Made by a program: the position numbers and the translations under genes
In this document: positions 1 to 11,700 of the stretch, piece by piece
Layout: the number at the start of each line of letters is the position of its first letter
How positions within the stretch are numbered: position 1 is the first letter of the stretch
Notes under the pieces: generated by a model
Seen by the model: the letters and a program-made list of their open reading frames with translations, nothing else
The model's database searches: none
What the model was told of the DNA's origin: nothing
From: Diphasiastrum complanatum
Taxonomy: Eukaryota; Streptophyta; Lycopodiopsida; Lycopodiales; Lycopodiaceae
Length of the DNA stretch: 64,000 bases
Reading direction: 5' to 3'
Assembly (NCBI GenBank): GCA_029204225.1
Contig: CM055109.1
Location: 45,169,592-45,233,591, forward strand

Positions 1-368
1 AAACTCAGCAAACACTGAGGTCTGTGGAGCAAAATAGCATACAGCTATATAGATGTCCTGAGGTAATCCCAATAGTGAGCCAATAATGTGTAACCAAATA
101 TAGCGAGCGTATGGATCTTGTTTAACCATCTGAACTGTGGTGTCTCTGTATAAACAAGCTACTCCTCCAGATCCTCGACAAGTTTTTCCCCTAACAAATG
201 GACGAAAAGCAGAATGCCAAGAGTACTCTGTATATTTGGAAGAGGATGATATAAGGACTCATGAGTTTCAGCCAACAACAAAATGTCGCATTTTCTAATA
301 AAATCAGCAAAGTCTCCGGCTGATGACGAAGATAAAAAACCATTACAATTCCAGAAGCCAAGTCTCAA
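1..368 (-). pseudogene. LINE copy 1 ORF2, APE endonuclease start
   Basis: Starts at 368 with LGFWNCNGFLSSSSAGDFAD and ILLLAETHES, the first two motifs of the APE-type endonuclease (N and E catalytic positions). The frame closes at 159, and homology to copy 7 continues to the window edge in other frames. This domain nicks target DNA to prime reverse transcription. Confidence 0.65.
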
Positions 369-409
369 ATTGGTAGGGGATCTCGGGTAGCTTCTATATC
401 CGGGGGCCC

Positions 410-1328
410 CTAGTTCCTATTGTGGAAGGTCGAAAAATCTCGGTTTCCCGTCAATAAAAACAACCCTTTGCCCTTTCTCTTTCGCTTCAAGGATAATCTT
501 TTTTCTTGCCACCATTGAGTATTTGTTAAGTCATCATCCATATAAATGAAAGTACCTTTAAGCTTTGCCCCTAAGCCGAAGGGCAGCATTGCGTTGTGAA
601 AGCGAGCGGAACTTGATAAACAAAACATTGTCATCAAATTTACTGCGCCAAGCAGTATCAAAACCGTCAGCCACATGAGATAACTTGGAAATGAGCAAAT
701 CCGTAGCTTCTTCCAACGGTTTTTCCACCATTGGCAATGCCTCTTACTCTAATGTTAAAGGCTTTTTTGGCCCTTCTGGCTTGTTCACCCCAAAACTGTC
801 TCCAAATCGTTTTTCCTTCGGAAAAGATGAAATCTGAGAGTGATTACCTTGCTTAAGGATCGATGTCGTTTCTTCAACCTGTTTTGCGAGTGATGAGAGT
901 TTGCTGCCCATATCACCCGGTTTGAAGAGTGCTGCCCACGTTTTCGTCTCCTCGACTTGTTTCTCCAAGCTATTGATCTTGTTGGAAGTCTCCTCCAAGG
1001 CACTTTTTTCTGCAATTCGTTGCTTAAGATATATATTTTCTTGCTCAAGCTGCTCCACACGTTCCGTGACACCAAAAAGATCCTTAGCTAACTTGCTATT
1101 TTCAGCTTCAAAGAGGTGTAGTTGTTTCTTAAGTCCAAGAATTTCTTGCCGGATAAAACTAAGATCATAAGCAAAAAGACTTTCGGTAGGTTTGGAAGGA
1201 GTGTAGTCAATGGCAGCCATGTTGATAGTTTCTGTCACCGAAGACGGCTCCTCCATCACTACCGGTGATGGGGGGGTGTCCAACAGGGAGGGGGGTGTAA
1301 GAACACCCTCCTTTTTCTTAGGTGCCAT
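410..1328 (-). pseudogene. LINE copy 1 ORF1 (frameshifted)
   Basis: The 194-residue N-terminal part starts at 1328 (MAPKKKEG). It is proline-rich at first, then a heptad-rich coiled coil (LEAENS-like, VEQLEQENIYLKQRI, LEKQVEE). The C-terminal half continues in another frame at 676-410 with KGTFIYMDDDL, the same block as the end of ORF1 in copies 2 and 7. ORF1 proteins of this class bind RNA and trimerise through the coil; that role is inferred from the family. A frame change near 700-740 makes it a pseudogene. Confidence 0.65.
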
Positions 1329-1651
1329 AGGAGGCGGTAAGCAGATGGAGGAGAGAGAGAGAGAGAGATCGCGCGATGAGAGGGAAGGGAGGCAGATTTG
1401 GCCACGGGAGCAAGGGGCAAGGCAGGAGGGAGAGCGGGGGTAAAGGAAACAGGAGTGAGGGTAGAGGAGGCAAAGAGATCAGGGCGCAGAGTTCAAGGCC
1501 AGCGAGGGGCAGGATATGAGGCGAAATAGAGGCAGGGAACAGTGTGGAGGTGCGATGGTGGACAAAGAGTAGCGGATCGCTGGTTGGAGAGAGAATAGCA
1601 AGGAAGGTAGAGGGAAGGGAAGAGGGAATTGGGCAGACGATGGAGATGCTG

Positions 1652-1653
<2 letters not shown>

Positions 1654-1718
<65 letters not shown>

Positions 1719-1731
1719 AGAAGAAGAAGAA
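1654..1731. repeat. (GA)n(GAA)n microsatellite, LINE copy 2 tail
   Basis: About 61 bases of GA followed by five or six GAA units. It stands exactly where a poly(A) tail would in a minus-strand LINE, next to GCTTTATTAACGTC (element 3' end). Confidence 0.9.
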
Positions 1732-1972
1732 AGCTTTATTAACGTCTTTTCCATGCCATATGGCATATAAGACCGAACAATACATCAAAAGAAATGGAAA
1801 CGAGACATATCGATGCCGTCAATCAACAACAGTAAACAAATCTAACTAAGAAGAGATTAATGGCCAGGATTGTATGGTACGTAGACCATTTACAGGTTCA
1901 ACTGGACATCTCTTCAATTCTCTAACTTTGACTCTAACTTTGATCAATCTCATATATCATTATGACAATTGT

Positions 1973-2921
1973 CTATTTAGTTTCAACTAAAGGTTTAGCT
2001 TCAACAAAACGAATATTGCCGTCTCTATATATTAAGCGTCTCCCTGTATCCTTTGCATTCTGCAGAGCCTTTTTCCTTTCCACAACTTGGACAAATGTGA
2101 GATCTTCATCTAGGAAGATCTTGGTATTTTTTAGCTTATGTCTCTGACGTAGTACCTCACGCCTAGACTCCAACGAAGTGAAGCGTAGGACAAGAGTGCT
2201 GGCATCTTTTTTGGTATGCCAAGCTAAGTCCAAACCATTGTCATGGTGCTGCAGATTAGTTTCCAAAAACTCCTTGGCTTCCTTAAGAGCATCCTGGGAG
2301 TCCGGGACGCCTCTAACACGAACATTAAGAGCCTTTTGCTCTCGCAACCGACTCTTCGTAAGTGTAGCAGAGATGAATAAAACTGGAGCATCCGCTTTTC
2401 CCTGGACCTTTGAGAACCTCTGCCCAAGATTGGACAGTCGTATGGTGCTGCTCCACTTTGTTTTCGAGTTGTTGGATCGTATTTGAAGTAGCTGCTTGGG
2501 AGGATGTTGCACATTTGATGGTCGTAATTTCTCGTCTGAGTTCTTCAATTGATGCATCTGTCCGTTGAAGGTGTGATTGCACGGATAAAATCATTTCTCG
2601 ATGGGAGTCCATCTCCTTTCGGTGGTTGGCAAGAAGCTGGAATAGTCTTACACTATCTGCACTTAGTGCAAAGACTATTGAAGAGAGTGATGGAGGAATC
2701 GAATCCTGATCGTAATTGGAGGTTAAAGGGAGAGCAATATTGGGTTCATTAAGATCCAAAATAGGGTTTGAAGGGGAGAGAGGTAGGAGGAAAATCCACA
2801 GGCATCCCTGCTGGCTGCTCAGGCAGCGATACTGTCTCAGCTGCATGTGCAAGCAGAGGTGTGTGGGAAGGGAGCCGAAGGCCTCCCTTGGTGTTCCCTT
2901 TCTTGGCCATTTGGAATGCAA
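1973..2921 (-). pseudogene. LINE copy 2 ORF1, one frameshift
   Basis: The N-terminal part (2921 to about 2400) carries a coiled coil (LLANHRKEMDSHREM, IEELRREITTIK, QQLENKVEQHH). The C-terminal part (about 2400-1973) has KALNVRVRGVPDSQDALKEA and LRFTSLESRREVLRQRHKLK, equivalent to copy 7 at 20605-20200. The two parts lie in different frames, so one indel lies near 2400. The C-terminal half looks like the RRM plus C-terminal domain of LINE ORF1 proteins. ORF1 here ends without overlapping an endonuclease. Confidence 0.65.
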
Positions 2922-3092
2922 GGATCAGTGCGTGGAGGCTAACCTGAATCCACAAGCAGCAGTAGGTCGTCGTAAATCCGTGGCAGACCTAGAGCGATGA
3001 CTGTTGGGCGTCAGGGCATCATCCTGAGCTGAAGCTAGGCCACGGGCTGGGGCACCATCACCATCGCGAGCTGGAGCCATCGCGACCTGGAT

Positions 3093-3094
<2 letters not shown>

Positions 3095-3146
<52 letters not shown>
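3095..3146. repeat. (GA)n microsatellite, LINE copy 3 tail
   Basis: About 52 bases of perfect GA between the 5' end of LINE copy 2 and the 3' end of copy 3. Confidence 0.9.
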
Positions 3147-3149
<3 letters not shown>

Positions 3150-3540
3150 TTATTAATGTCTTATAGGTACACAAGCCAGAATAAATGTAAATCTCAAGTG
3201 TGTATGATACTCTAGGAGCACATGAAAAAAAAACGTCTCCATAGAAGAAACATACTAATAAAATAAATAATCTGAACTAGTAGGACGTAATCAAAATCAT
3301 GGAGTGCTCTGCATGTGAGGAGTGAAACTGCCTTTCTCTAGACCTGTGGACAGTATGTCGTTTGCTTTGCCTCACCCTGCTGGAGGGATGACTCAGTCTG
3401 ATGCACTGATGTCTGGTACAATGTCTGTCACTGACTGGAATATTTGTCTCATCCTCGGATCTGTCCTCTGTGTCATCTATGGATCTATGTCTACGTCTAG
3501 AAAAGAAATCGGTAATACTGGTCTGGGGATGAAAACTAAT

Positions 3541-4440
3541 CTAGGCACTGACTAAGTCTCGTCTCAAAAACATCATCTCACGTATCATCAAGGCTACACA
3601 GCGAGGGTCCTCATATGTGATCAAAGCCAGGAGTGATCTGGAGGAGTCTTGATATAAACAATGGTATCTCATAATAAATTGGGCATCTGAAAATGAAGTG
3701 ATCCTCATCCTTAATCTCTCTAAGTGAACAGATCTGACAAACCCTAGCCTCCCTGGGTGTGCCATGAAAAAGACATGTCTCAATGTGTAACTGATGAGAT
3801 GAGACTCTAAACTGTCCCAATGTAGATCTCAAACCCCTGTCCAAATATCTAGGAAGGATAGGACAGCCTGTACAATCGGTATCCATAAAGATGGATCTGT
3901 AGTAAAGGGGCTTCACTCCAAGCTCCCCCCCCACCCCAAAACTCTACATATATAGGATCTGTATATAAACTGCCGAATAAAGTGATGTGTGCCCTCTGGA
4001 AGTGATGATAAAGAAACCCCTGTCCAAATATCTAGGAAGGATAGGACAGCCTGTACAATCGGTATCCATAAAGACGGATCTGTAGTAAAGGGGCTTCACT
4101 CCAAGCTCCCCCCCCCCCCCCCCAAAACTCTACATATATAGGATCTGTATATAAACTGCCAAATAAAGTGATGTGTGCCCTCTGGAAGTGACGATAATGA
4201 AATACCGATGTAGTCAAGTAGCCTTCCTGCCTGAGAAAACCATGAGAGGTCAAAACCCTGGCTGTGTAGTAATCTTGATGAGGTGAGTGCACCATAGGAA
4301 TATCTGGAACTGTCCATCTGCATCAATCTCTGGAGAAAAATAAAAATCCGAAAAATAGCCTCAACTTGTAATAAAGGAACTACACTCTGCGAGTATAATC
4401 TGGTGGAAATTTTGGCCATGAAATAAGTACTCTTCCTCAC
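3541..4440 (-). pseudogene. LINE copy 3 ORF2 C-terminal fragment with CCHC knuckle
   Basis: Reading leftward: a post-polymerase block at 4440-4100 (EAIFRIFIFLQRLMQMDSS, SQGFDLSWFSQAGRLLD) shared with copies 4, 6, 7 and 8, then CQICSLREIKDEDHFIFRC (about 3745-3690), a C-x2-C-H-C zinc knuckle followed by PIYYEIP. Several frame changes and the 183-bp duplication break it. Confidence 0.65.
3834..4199. repeat. Tandem duplication, two 183-bp units
   Basis: Unit 1 is 3834-4016 and unit 2 is 4017-4199, nearly identical, starting CCCCTGTCCAAATATCTAGG. They differ mainly in the C-run length (about 8 versus 16) and a few substitutions. It lies inside LINE copy 3. Confidence 0.9.
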
Positions 4441-5642
4441 TTTGACTCATATATTTCTTTTGTTTTAAGTTTATTGCTTAGGGGAAAATCCTAATTTTTT
4501 GGTGTCTAGTCTTCTCTACAATGTTTAAGTTTTCATGCCCTATGCATCTTTAAATTCCTTGTCACTTGGAATTGATGTTGTCAATGTATGGTTTTGTTGC
4601 AGAGACAACTGAAGAAGAGTATTGATTTGTGCGAGTCCTGGTCTACTCAATTCCATATTCCCATTGTTGTTTCTATTTCTATGCTTAAATCTATAGCTAA
4701 GGCAACTGAACAAGCCAAGCCTAGATTGATGGTGGAGACTTGCCTCCTTTTGAATGCTCTATGGCTGCGTTAAGAGACCAATGTGGCCAACGACTTGGTC
4801 CTTTGCTATATCAATCATAACCATTGCTTTTCAAAAACTTTTGATTTGGCAAAAACTAAGCTTTTTCAGTTTTCTCCTCTACTTTTGACTATTTCAGGCA
4901 TGTACAAGGTTTCCTAGGGCAATTGACATGCTCTAAATATGTCGATGCCATCAACTTCATCACCTATAAAAATTATGAATTTGTCTTTTTTAGTTCACTT
5001 AGGTTGTATTTGAGAGTTTGATGTCTAACTTCTTGTTAAGTGAAGACATCTAATGTAAAGAAGTCATGATGATATAATTTGCTTCATGAATAGATTGTTG
5101 GGACTCCTGGAGATCTATGGATCTATTTGGATGGTACGTTGAGACCCCCTTCATATGCACATAATCTTTTTTAATGTTCTTACCCAAAGAATTTCAATAT
5201 AAAAAGCGAAAGGATGACAACCCTTAGCTCAAACTTGCAAGAATTAACATTTGCTCTATGGATGTTAGTTATTGCATTCATGGCAAGATTGACACAAAAG
5301 CACACAACAATCATTTAATACATAAGAGAGAGAGAGAGAGAGAGAAAGGAGAGAAAATGCAATCTTGTATTGAAGAAATTGCAAAATGCTCTACGATCAC
5401 AATGAGAAAGATAAAGATGAAGTTATGTGGGTTGGCCCCTTCAAAGCCCCAAAATAACAATTCATCAAGACCAGTGACTAAAGAAAACACACTTAGAAGA
5501 TACTACACTTTCTAGATTAAGTAAAGAATCCAAGCATTTTGCAAATTTCATTCTAGCCACATGAGCATTTGGATGCATTCATTCAAGTGATAAGTTAAGA
5601 AACATTCTATGACATTTATTTAGGTATGGCATAGACACTTAC
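4441..5642. other. IPO4 intron 11 (start), no gene seen
   Basis: AT-rich intronic sequence running leftward from exon 11. It contains a short (GA)n at 5325-5346. A plus-strand stretch at 4600-4770 (RQLKKSIDLCESWSTQF) looks exon-like, preceded by TTGTTGCAG, but I do not recognise it. Nothing else is supportable. Confidence 0.5.
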
Positions 5643-5731
5643 GTTGCAAAGCAATTACTGCTTGAAGACGCACATCTTCGTGGAAATAACCAGCATGCTT
5701 TTTGAGAACACTCAAAGTGTCTTCCAAATAG
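5643..5731 (-). CDS. IPO4: IPO4 exon 11, last exon in the window
   Basis: 89 bp, encoding YLEDTLSVLKKHAGYFHEDV and RLQAVIALQ. The acceptor is GTTTTCAG and the donor is GTAAGTG. It follows exon 10 in phase across an 8-kb intron filled with plus-strand LINEs. No later exon was found to the left edge. Confidence 0.85.
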
Positions 5732-8700
5732 CTGAAAACCATAACAGAACTTCTCAAAAAAAAGTTATCCTAAGATAACAGGGGGTAAAGTGCTGTGAGT
5801 AGCTAATGCTTTGGTTTATTATAAAACTTCTCAAAGTGTGTAATTTAACATTAGATGATGCAAAATGTCACATATACACAATGTTTTGATTCCTTAAAAT
5901 CAAAACCAAATAGATATAAGGTAAGTGCCAAAGTATGCAATATAATGGGTCATATGATTTCCTAGTAATTACCAGACCATTATGATTGGGCATTATGACA
6001 TGTTATAGCGAAATTGTATGGTAACATTCTAAAATCAACAGGTAAGTTCTAAAGCAGAGACCAAGAGATTGTATGCTTTCATTACTTTGGTCCAAGTAGG
6101 GTTTCACGCCCATTATTTCACCACTGATCATATGGGTTGTTTCCAAAATGATAGTGGCATATCTAAGCAAAATTGGAGCACCATTGGGGGGTGAAGCAAG
6201 ATTTCTCTCTTTCACCTTCACTTTTTGGATTGTATATTGATGAGTTGGAGAGGGTCGTTATAGGTTGCAGACTGGCCAATTTATTGATTGCCATCCTTCT
6301 CTATGTAGATTATGTGGTTCTAGTCTCCTTGACTAGAGAGAGTTTACAAAAACAGTTGGACAATGTCCAGGAATTTTGTATCAGATGCGGTTTGGGGGTG
6401 AACATTGCGAAGACCAAAGTTATCGTCTTCAACACTTCCAAGGCTTTCATTTCATGCAATGATGGACAATTATCTTCGACGATCAGCCATTGTAGGTAGT
6501 TTCATCTTACACTTACCTAAAGGTGCTTCTCACTGGTCCTATATTCAGCATGAGACATGCAACTACTGCTCAACTTGAGAAAGGGCATGCTTCCCTTGTC
6601 CAATTCAGAGACTTTGTTTCTGTAAGTTCATTCGAGGAGCCTCGAGTAAGTGTAAGCTCTTTGATACACTCGTTGACTATTATGTTATCATAAATGATGT
6701 GGGCTAAGCCCTCAATCTCACATCATATTATTCTTGTTGAGTTCGCAATTCCACCTCTATAGCTTGGAGCCATCTTCCTACTTATCACATGTATCTAATG
6801 AGTCTAGTTGTTTCCAGCTTCTAAGCAAAGATGCACACAAGCAACTCTCACCTCTTCCCAACGTCTCCATGATAAGGGTTATCGGTTGTCATGGTTCTCC
6901 CAGGCAGCTCACATCCTCGAGACATTTGGCATTTCTATCATAGACATCCCTTCAGGTACTCACCAATTTATCAGACATTTTATATATAGTGCATATCTTG
7001 ACCGAGTCTAGCCGGGCCAGTTAGGGGTCAAACTCGAGTATTACCGAACTCATTTTTAAGAGTTGGATACAACAATGTTCCAGATTTTGCGACATTATCT
7101 AGCTTCTGGATTATTTCATGGTCTTAGGTTCATACTTGGTCAACTTCATCTTTTTTCACACCGACTTGGGATTGAGATTGGATAGTTCCAAGGTATTTCA
7201 GGATTTGTCAGTTATGTTCCTTGGATGAGGTGGAGTCCAAGGAGCACTTCACCTTCTAATGCCCAGTTTACTATGAGATCAAAAGGAGATATCATTGCTT
7301 ATTCCAAGACATGTCTATTACATTGCGCTCACTCATCACATATGAGTATCCACATTCGGTGGCACTTATGGTACGGGAGATGTTCTTACTGCGACAGGAC
7401 CTATGCCAAACAAATCAGTGGAGTCACCCAATTCCATAGCTCCAGATTACATCCTTCTTCTCGAGGAGAAGATCTAGAATATATCCAAAGTCAACCGACG
7501 TTGATGATGATGACGATGATACATACACACAGACATCAGAGACAGTGTATTAGCAAAAGTCATGTTGCAGTCAAAGCTATCCAACCTACTATGAGGAGAC
7601 ACACATCTCATAGCCAGCCTTCCAGACAACACCATTAGTGTCATAAATTAATGTTAATTTGACCCCTGACCTTAATGGGCCATGCTTGCGAGCTATATTT
7701 AGGGACTCATATTATTTTTAGTTTTGCCATAGAACATTTGTATGTAGCAGGACGCTATAGTCCAATAATAGAATATACATAGCTTAAGTCCTATTATAGT
7801 CCTCTAGCGCCATACTACATGCATAGAACTTTAACTGTCCTAACAAAAACATAGGCCCCTAAAAAAGCTCACAAGCATGGCTTTGTAGCATTAGGAGTAA
7901 CAAAATCATCATGAAAGGCACCCTTTAGGCAATTGTGAGAAGTGAGGCAGAGATTTGAAGAATACACGCATTGGGTCAGGCAAGCTTCAAACCTCAGCAT
8001 TCTACTATTGACTATAAAGTTCCTACACCAAGGATGGCCGCAACAAAGCAACACAAGGGAATCGGATGGTGGACAAACCAACCCAGCCAAACCTAGATCT
8101 TACGGGATAGAGGAGTCATACCAACAGCATATAGTTGCTAGCACCACAATCAAGCATACACTCGTGAGAGCCCTATGGATATAATTTATACCCTCCAAGG
8201 CCCATGCACCACTAGTAGTGCTCTGTGACACTTCACTGGACACCTCTGCAGCCTAATTGGGCCACATCATCTAGTTCCCCTATGACTCTTTGATAGACCA
8301 TAATAATCCACCATCATGAGTTTAGGCCTCCAACCATTAATTATGACCATATGCAAGTGAGGGCTGCAAACCCCTCATAATCATAATTAACTTACGGATC
8401 GAGGTAGGCCTACTGACCTCTAACAGGATAAACAATCCGAGATCAATAGTGGGCATGACAATTGACCATGTATTCACAATTAGGGCTATTATTGAGGAGG
8501 CCAAGTCTAGGCAAGAGAGGTTATATTGTTATTTTGTTGACTTCCGAAAGGCATTTGACTCGGTCCCAAGACACTTATACAAAGGTTGAGTGAGCTTGGG
8601 TTCTCCAGTGACACAGTACTAGCAGTTATGACACTCTATGAGTAGGTCTGGAGTTGTTTCAAAATAAATGAGAGATTTTCCCAGTTGATCAAGAGTACTA

Positions 8701-11700
8701 TTGGGGCGAAGCGGGGTTGCTCTCTCTCCTCCACACTATTTTGGTTATATATTGACGAGCATGACTATTTCAGAGCTACCGGCAGGATCTTAGCAATGCA
8801 TGCAAGGTTTCATTTATCGAGCATACTTATAGAGGACGTGGCAAGGACCTCTTGGGGTCAAGTTAGACTTTTACTATTCCCATTTCCTAGAGTTCGATGT
8901 TATTGGTGCACTTATATTACCTCAGTACCTAAATAGTGGTTTTTCACATTGCCTCCTATTTACAAGGGCACAACTCTGAGTTTCCTCACAAATTTAGGTT
9001 ACTAGCCAAAAATCACCTCCTTTTTTTCAAAGAGAAACTCCAAAGCAGACAAGAGCCATTCAAAGATCTCGACAGACTAAGCACTCATATGAGAAGACGA
9101 CACCCTTCATCTTCAATATCATCTATAGTTCCGAGACCATCTATCCTTTTGTACTTTAGTAAAGCTCCACCTATCTGATTCTAACTTCTTTTAAAGTTCA
9201 TTGTGTTGTATCACTGTATCACTATATCAGATGTGGTACTACTTTTCAATTTATGCAGAAAGTTCACTTAGACGATCAAAGGCTAATTCTCGAATTGATC
9301 TAGTCTAGTTCATTCTGAGTTTGATTTTAAAGACATATTTATGCTCCTACATAGACTATCAAACTTGAGATGTACTATTTCGTATTATATGCCTTTTGGC
9401 ACTCAAAGACAATAATAAAGCTTTCTTTCTTTTTCTCCACAACGACATCAGCAACCCTCCAGCAACAATCCCCATTACATCCTTCTTCATTAGCAACAAG
9501 ATATGATGACAGCATGTCGTACCATAATAGTTGCAACTAGATATGTTTGCATTGTATTCACTTATTTACTAGCAATTGGACTTGTATGCATCTTTTTCTT
9601 TACTATTTTTGGAGATGTTTCATACGCTCCCATCGATACCACATGCCTAACATGTAATCTTTCATCTTATATGTTCACCCCATTGAACCCAGAGACGTAC
9701 ATTCCCCATTTACTGCACATGTATCTCACTTGATTTCCATGCGTCAAGAGGATATACAAAGATTACAGAAGCAAGTTGATGCTCAAGAATATGCGATTGA
9801 GTTTCTACTTCATAGCATAAATGTCATAATCTCACATATTCAGCATATCAAAGCGGCCCTTGAAGAGGTCAAGGAAGAGGTTGCAGCACAAATAGCCACC
9901 ATTGATAAAGTCTAGTAGCTTGAGAGCATGATCAAGCAGCATCACACTAACATTCAATCATGGGCATCTAGATGTTCACATCCAAGTAAATCTGGCACTC
10001 CAGCTTCTTTAATCTCAACTTCTTCTTTTTTAGCCACATTCATTGAGAGTCAGCCGCAAGAGCAAAAGGCTCTCAACACTCGTGTACAAGGCATCCTTGA
10101 TTCACTTGATGCAATCGAGGGAAAACCTTTAACACCACAACATAGAGTTGGACACAACTTGGTAAACCAAAAAGGACACCCACATTTTTTTGGATATGAC
10201 TACCGGGACATTCTCTTGGCATGTTCAAAGTTGCTTATTATTTTCCTCCTAGACCTCTTCATATGTCAAGGCTTTCGACACCTCTCCTTATGCTGACATT
10301 TCTGCAGACATCATGTACTTTTCTGAGCTTGGACAAGTCTTATTACTATGCGATTTCAATGCCAAGACATCTAGTCAACAAATTTCTCTACATGAAGTGG
10401 AGATGGATCTCTTTTGACTACATGCACTTAATATTCAGGAGCTTGGTATTCAAAGATCTTCAACAAACAGAATGGGCCTAGTTACTACATATGGGGAGTA
10501 CTTGCTGCACCTAGGAGAATCACATGAGCTAGGGCTATGCATTGGCCTTTCAAGATGTCTACCTTCAGGTGACTTTACTTGCCACCGTCACAGTGGGGGT
10601 CATAACATTGTTGACTACCTCATAGGCTCACTATCTTTCATTCCACACATGTATGATGTGTCGATTTCCTGTCTAATCACTCCTTGTTTTCCTTTTGACT
10701 TGGCTGGACTCACATACATACACTCACCCTTAGATCCTCCATGCATCAACCTTATGCCACGTGATTTCATATATCCCTCTCTATCATGACACATTTTGCT
10801 CCCTACAATCTCATCTATCCCATGACGGTTCACTAGAGACCCAGGCTAAGTACCTCTCATACTTACTTCACACTGCTACATCCTTTGCTTTCCCTGACTC
10901 TGTTTCACGTTTCCTCTAGTATGACCATGAATGCAGGCAATTCCACCTCCAAGTCATCCACACATGTGTCTTCCCTTCTCACCTTCTCAAAGACATTAAA
11001 AAATAGTATTCGCTCCTTACTTCACTGAAAGAAGCGATCTGTTATGGAAGTGAAAACAAGATACTTCTTGACCTCTTATGCAGCTCTTCTTTTGGATTCT
11101 TTTGGTGGAATTCCTTCTTCGTCCACCTCCAGCTCCCTTGATTGACCTCTACACCTGGACTCAATATGCCGCCAATATCTACACCCTACCTCCCTCCGCT
11201 ATCATAATTCCCTCTAGACCTTCAAAGTCTTCTCTATTCATAGCACACATGGTTCATGACACCATGGACCGCTAAAACGTGATTGTGCTCGGATATAGAG
11301 GACCTTGAAGAAGAGCTTCTCATACATATGTTGTAGACATCCTATCCCTTGTTATGCCACTCTCCTTAATACTATTGTCACTATTGGCTTCCTTCCTCAT
11401 GGTGCACCAACATCATATACCCCATTCACAAGGGTGGTGACCCCATGAGAACGGAAAACTATTGCACCTAAGATCTACAGCTCTATTCTCCAAAGAGTTC
11501 TGAGCAACGAGGCAGAATCTTGATAGTTACATGCTATTGAACAAGCAAGCTTCATGTCACACCATGCCACGTCAGATCACATTCCCACCCTCAGATCTCT
11601 CATTGGGGAGTCCAGGTCCAAGCGAGAGCTAGTTTGCTGTTGCTTTGTTCACTTTAAGAATGCTTCTATCTCCATACCTCAAGACTTGCCTACTTAGAGG

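Larger units (their letters stand above)
1..1653 (-). mobile_element. LINE copy 1: ORF1 and start of ORF2, cut by the window edge
   Basis: Two-ORF non-LTR retrotransposon read leftward. The 5' leader (about 1329-1653) is purine-rich on the plus strand and abuts the (GA)n tail of the next copy. ORF1 remains lie at 410-1328 and the endonuclease begins at 368. It shares block order and sequence with copy 7 at 17181-21237. The 3' part lies outside the window. Confidence 0.75.
1654..3094 (-). mobile_element. LINE copy 2: ORF1-only (half-LINE) with complete 3' tail
   Basis: Read leftward: 5' end against the (GA)n at 3095, ORF1 at 2921-1973, about 240 bases of 3' UTR, stem-loop at 1753-1766, AATAAAGCTTTC, then a (TTC)n(TC)n tail at 1731-1654. 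Endonuclease and reverse transcriptase are absent although both ends are present. This matches HAL1-like elements that keep ORF1 and borrow ORF2. It sits between copies 1 and 3 in the same orientation. Confidence 0.65.
3095..4440 (-). mobile_element. LINE copy 3: ORF2 C-terminus and 3' end, 5'-truncated
   Basis: Tail (GA)n at 3095-3146, then the 3' UTR (AAGCTTATTAATGTC on the plus strand) and the C-terminal part of ORF2 from about 3540 to 4440. The 5' side is truncated at about 4440. It contains a 183-bp tandem duplication. Confidence 0.7.

Noticed and set aside
1318-1849. Open frames of 95-156 residues with long Leu-Ser or Arg-Glu runs over the GA repeat
   Set aside because: They are translations of the microsatellite in each frame, not proteins. 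The same holds for 45815-46176, 13307-13519 and 62163-62501.
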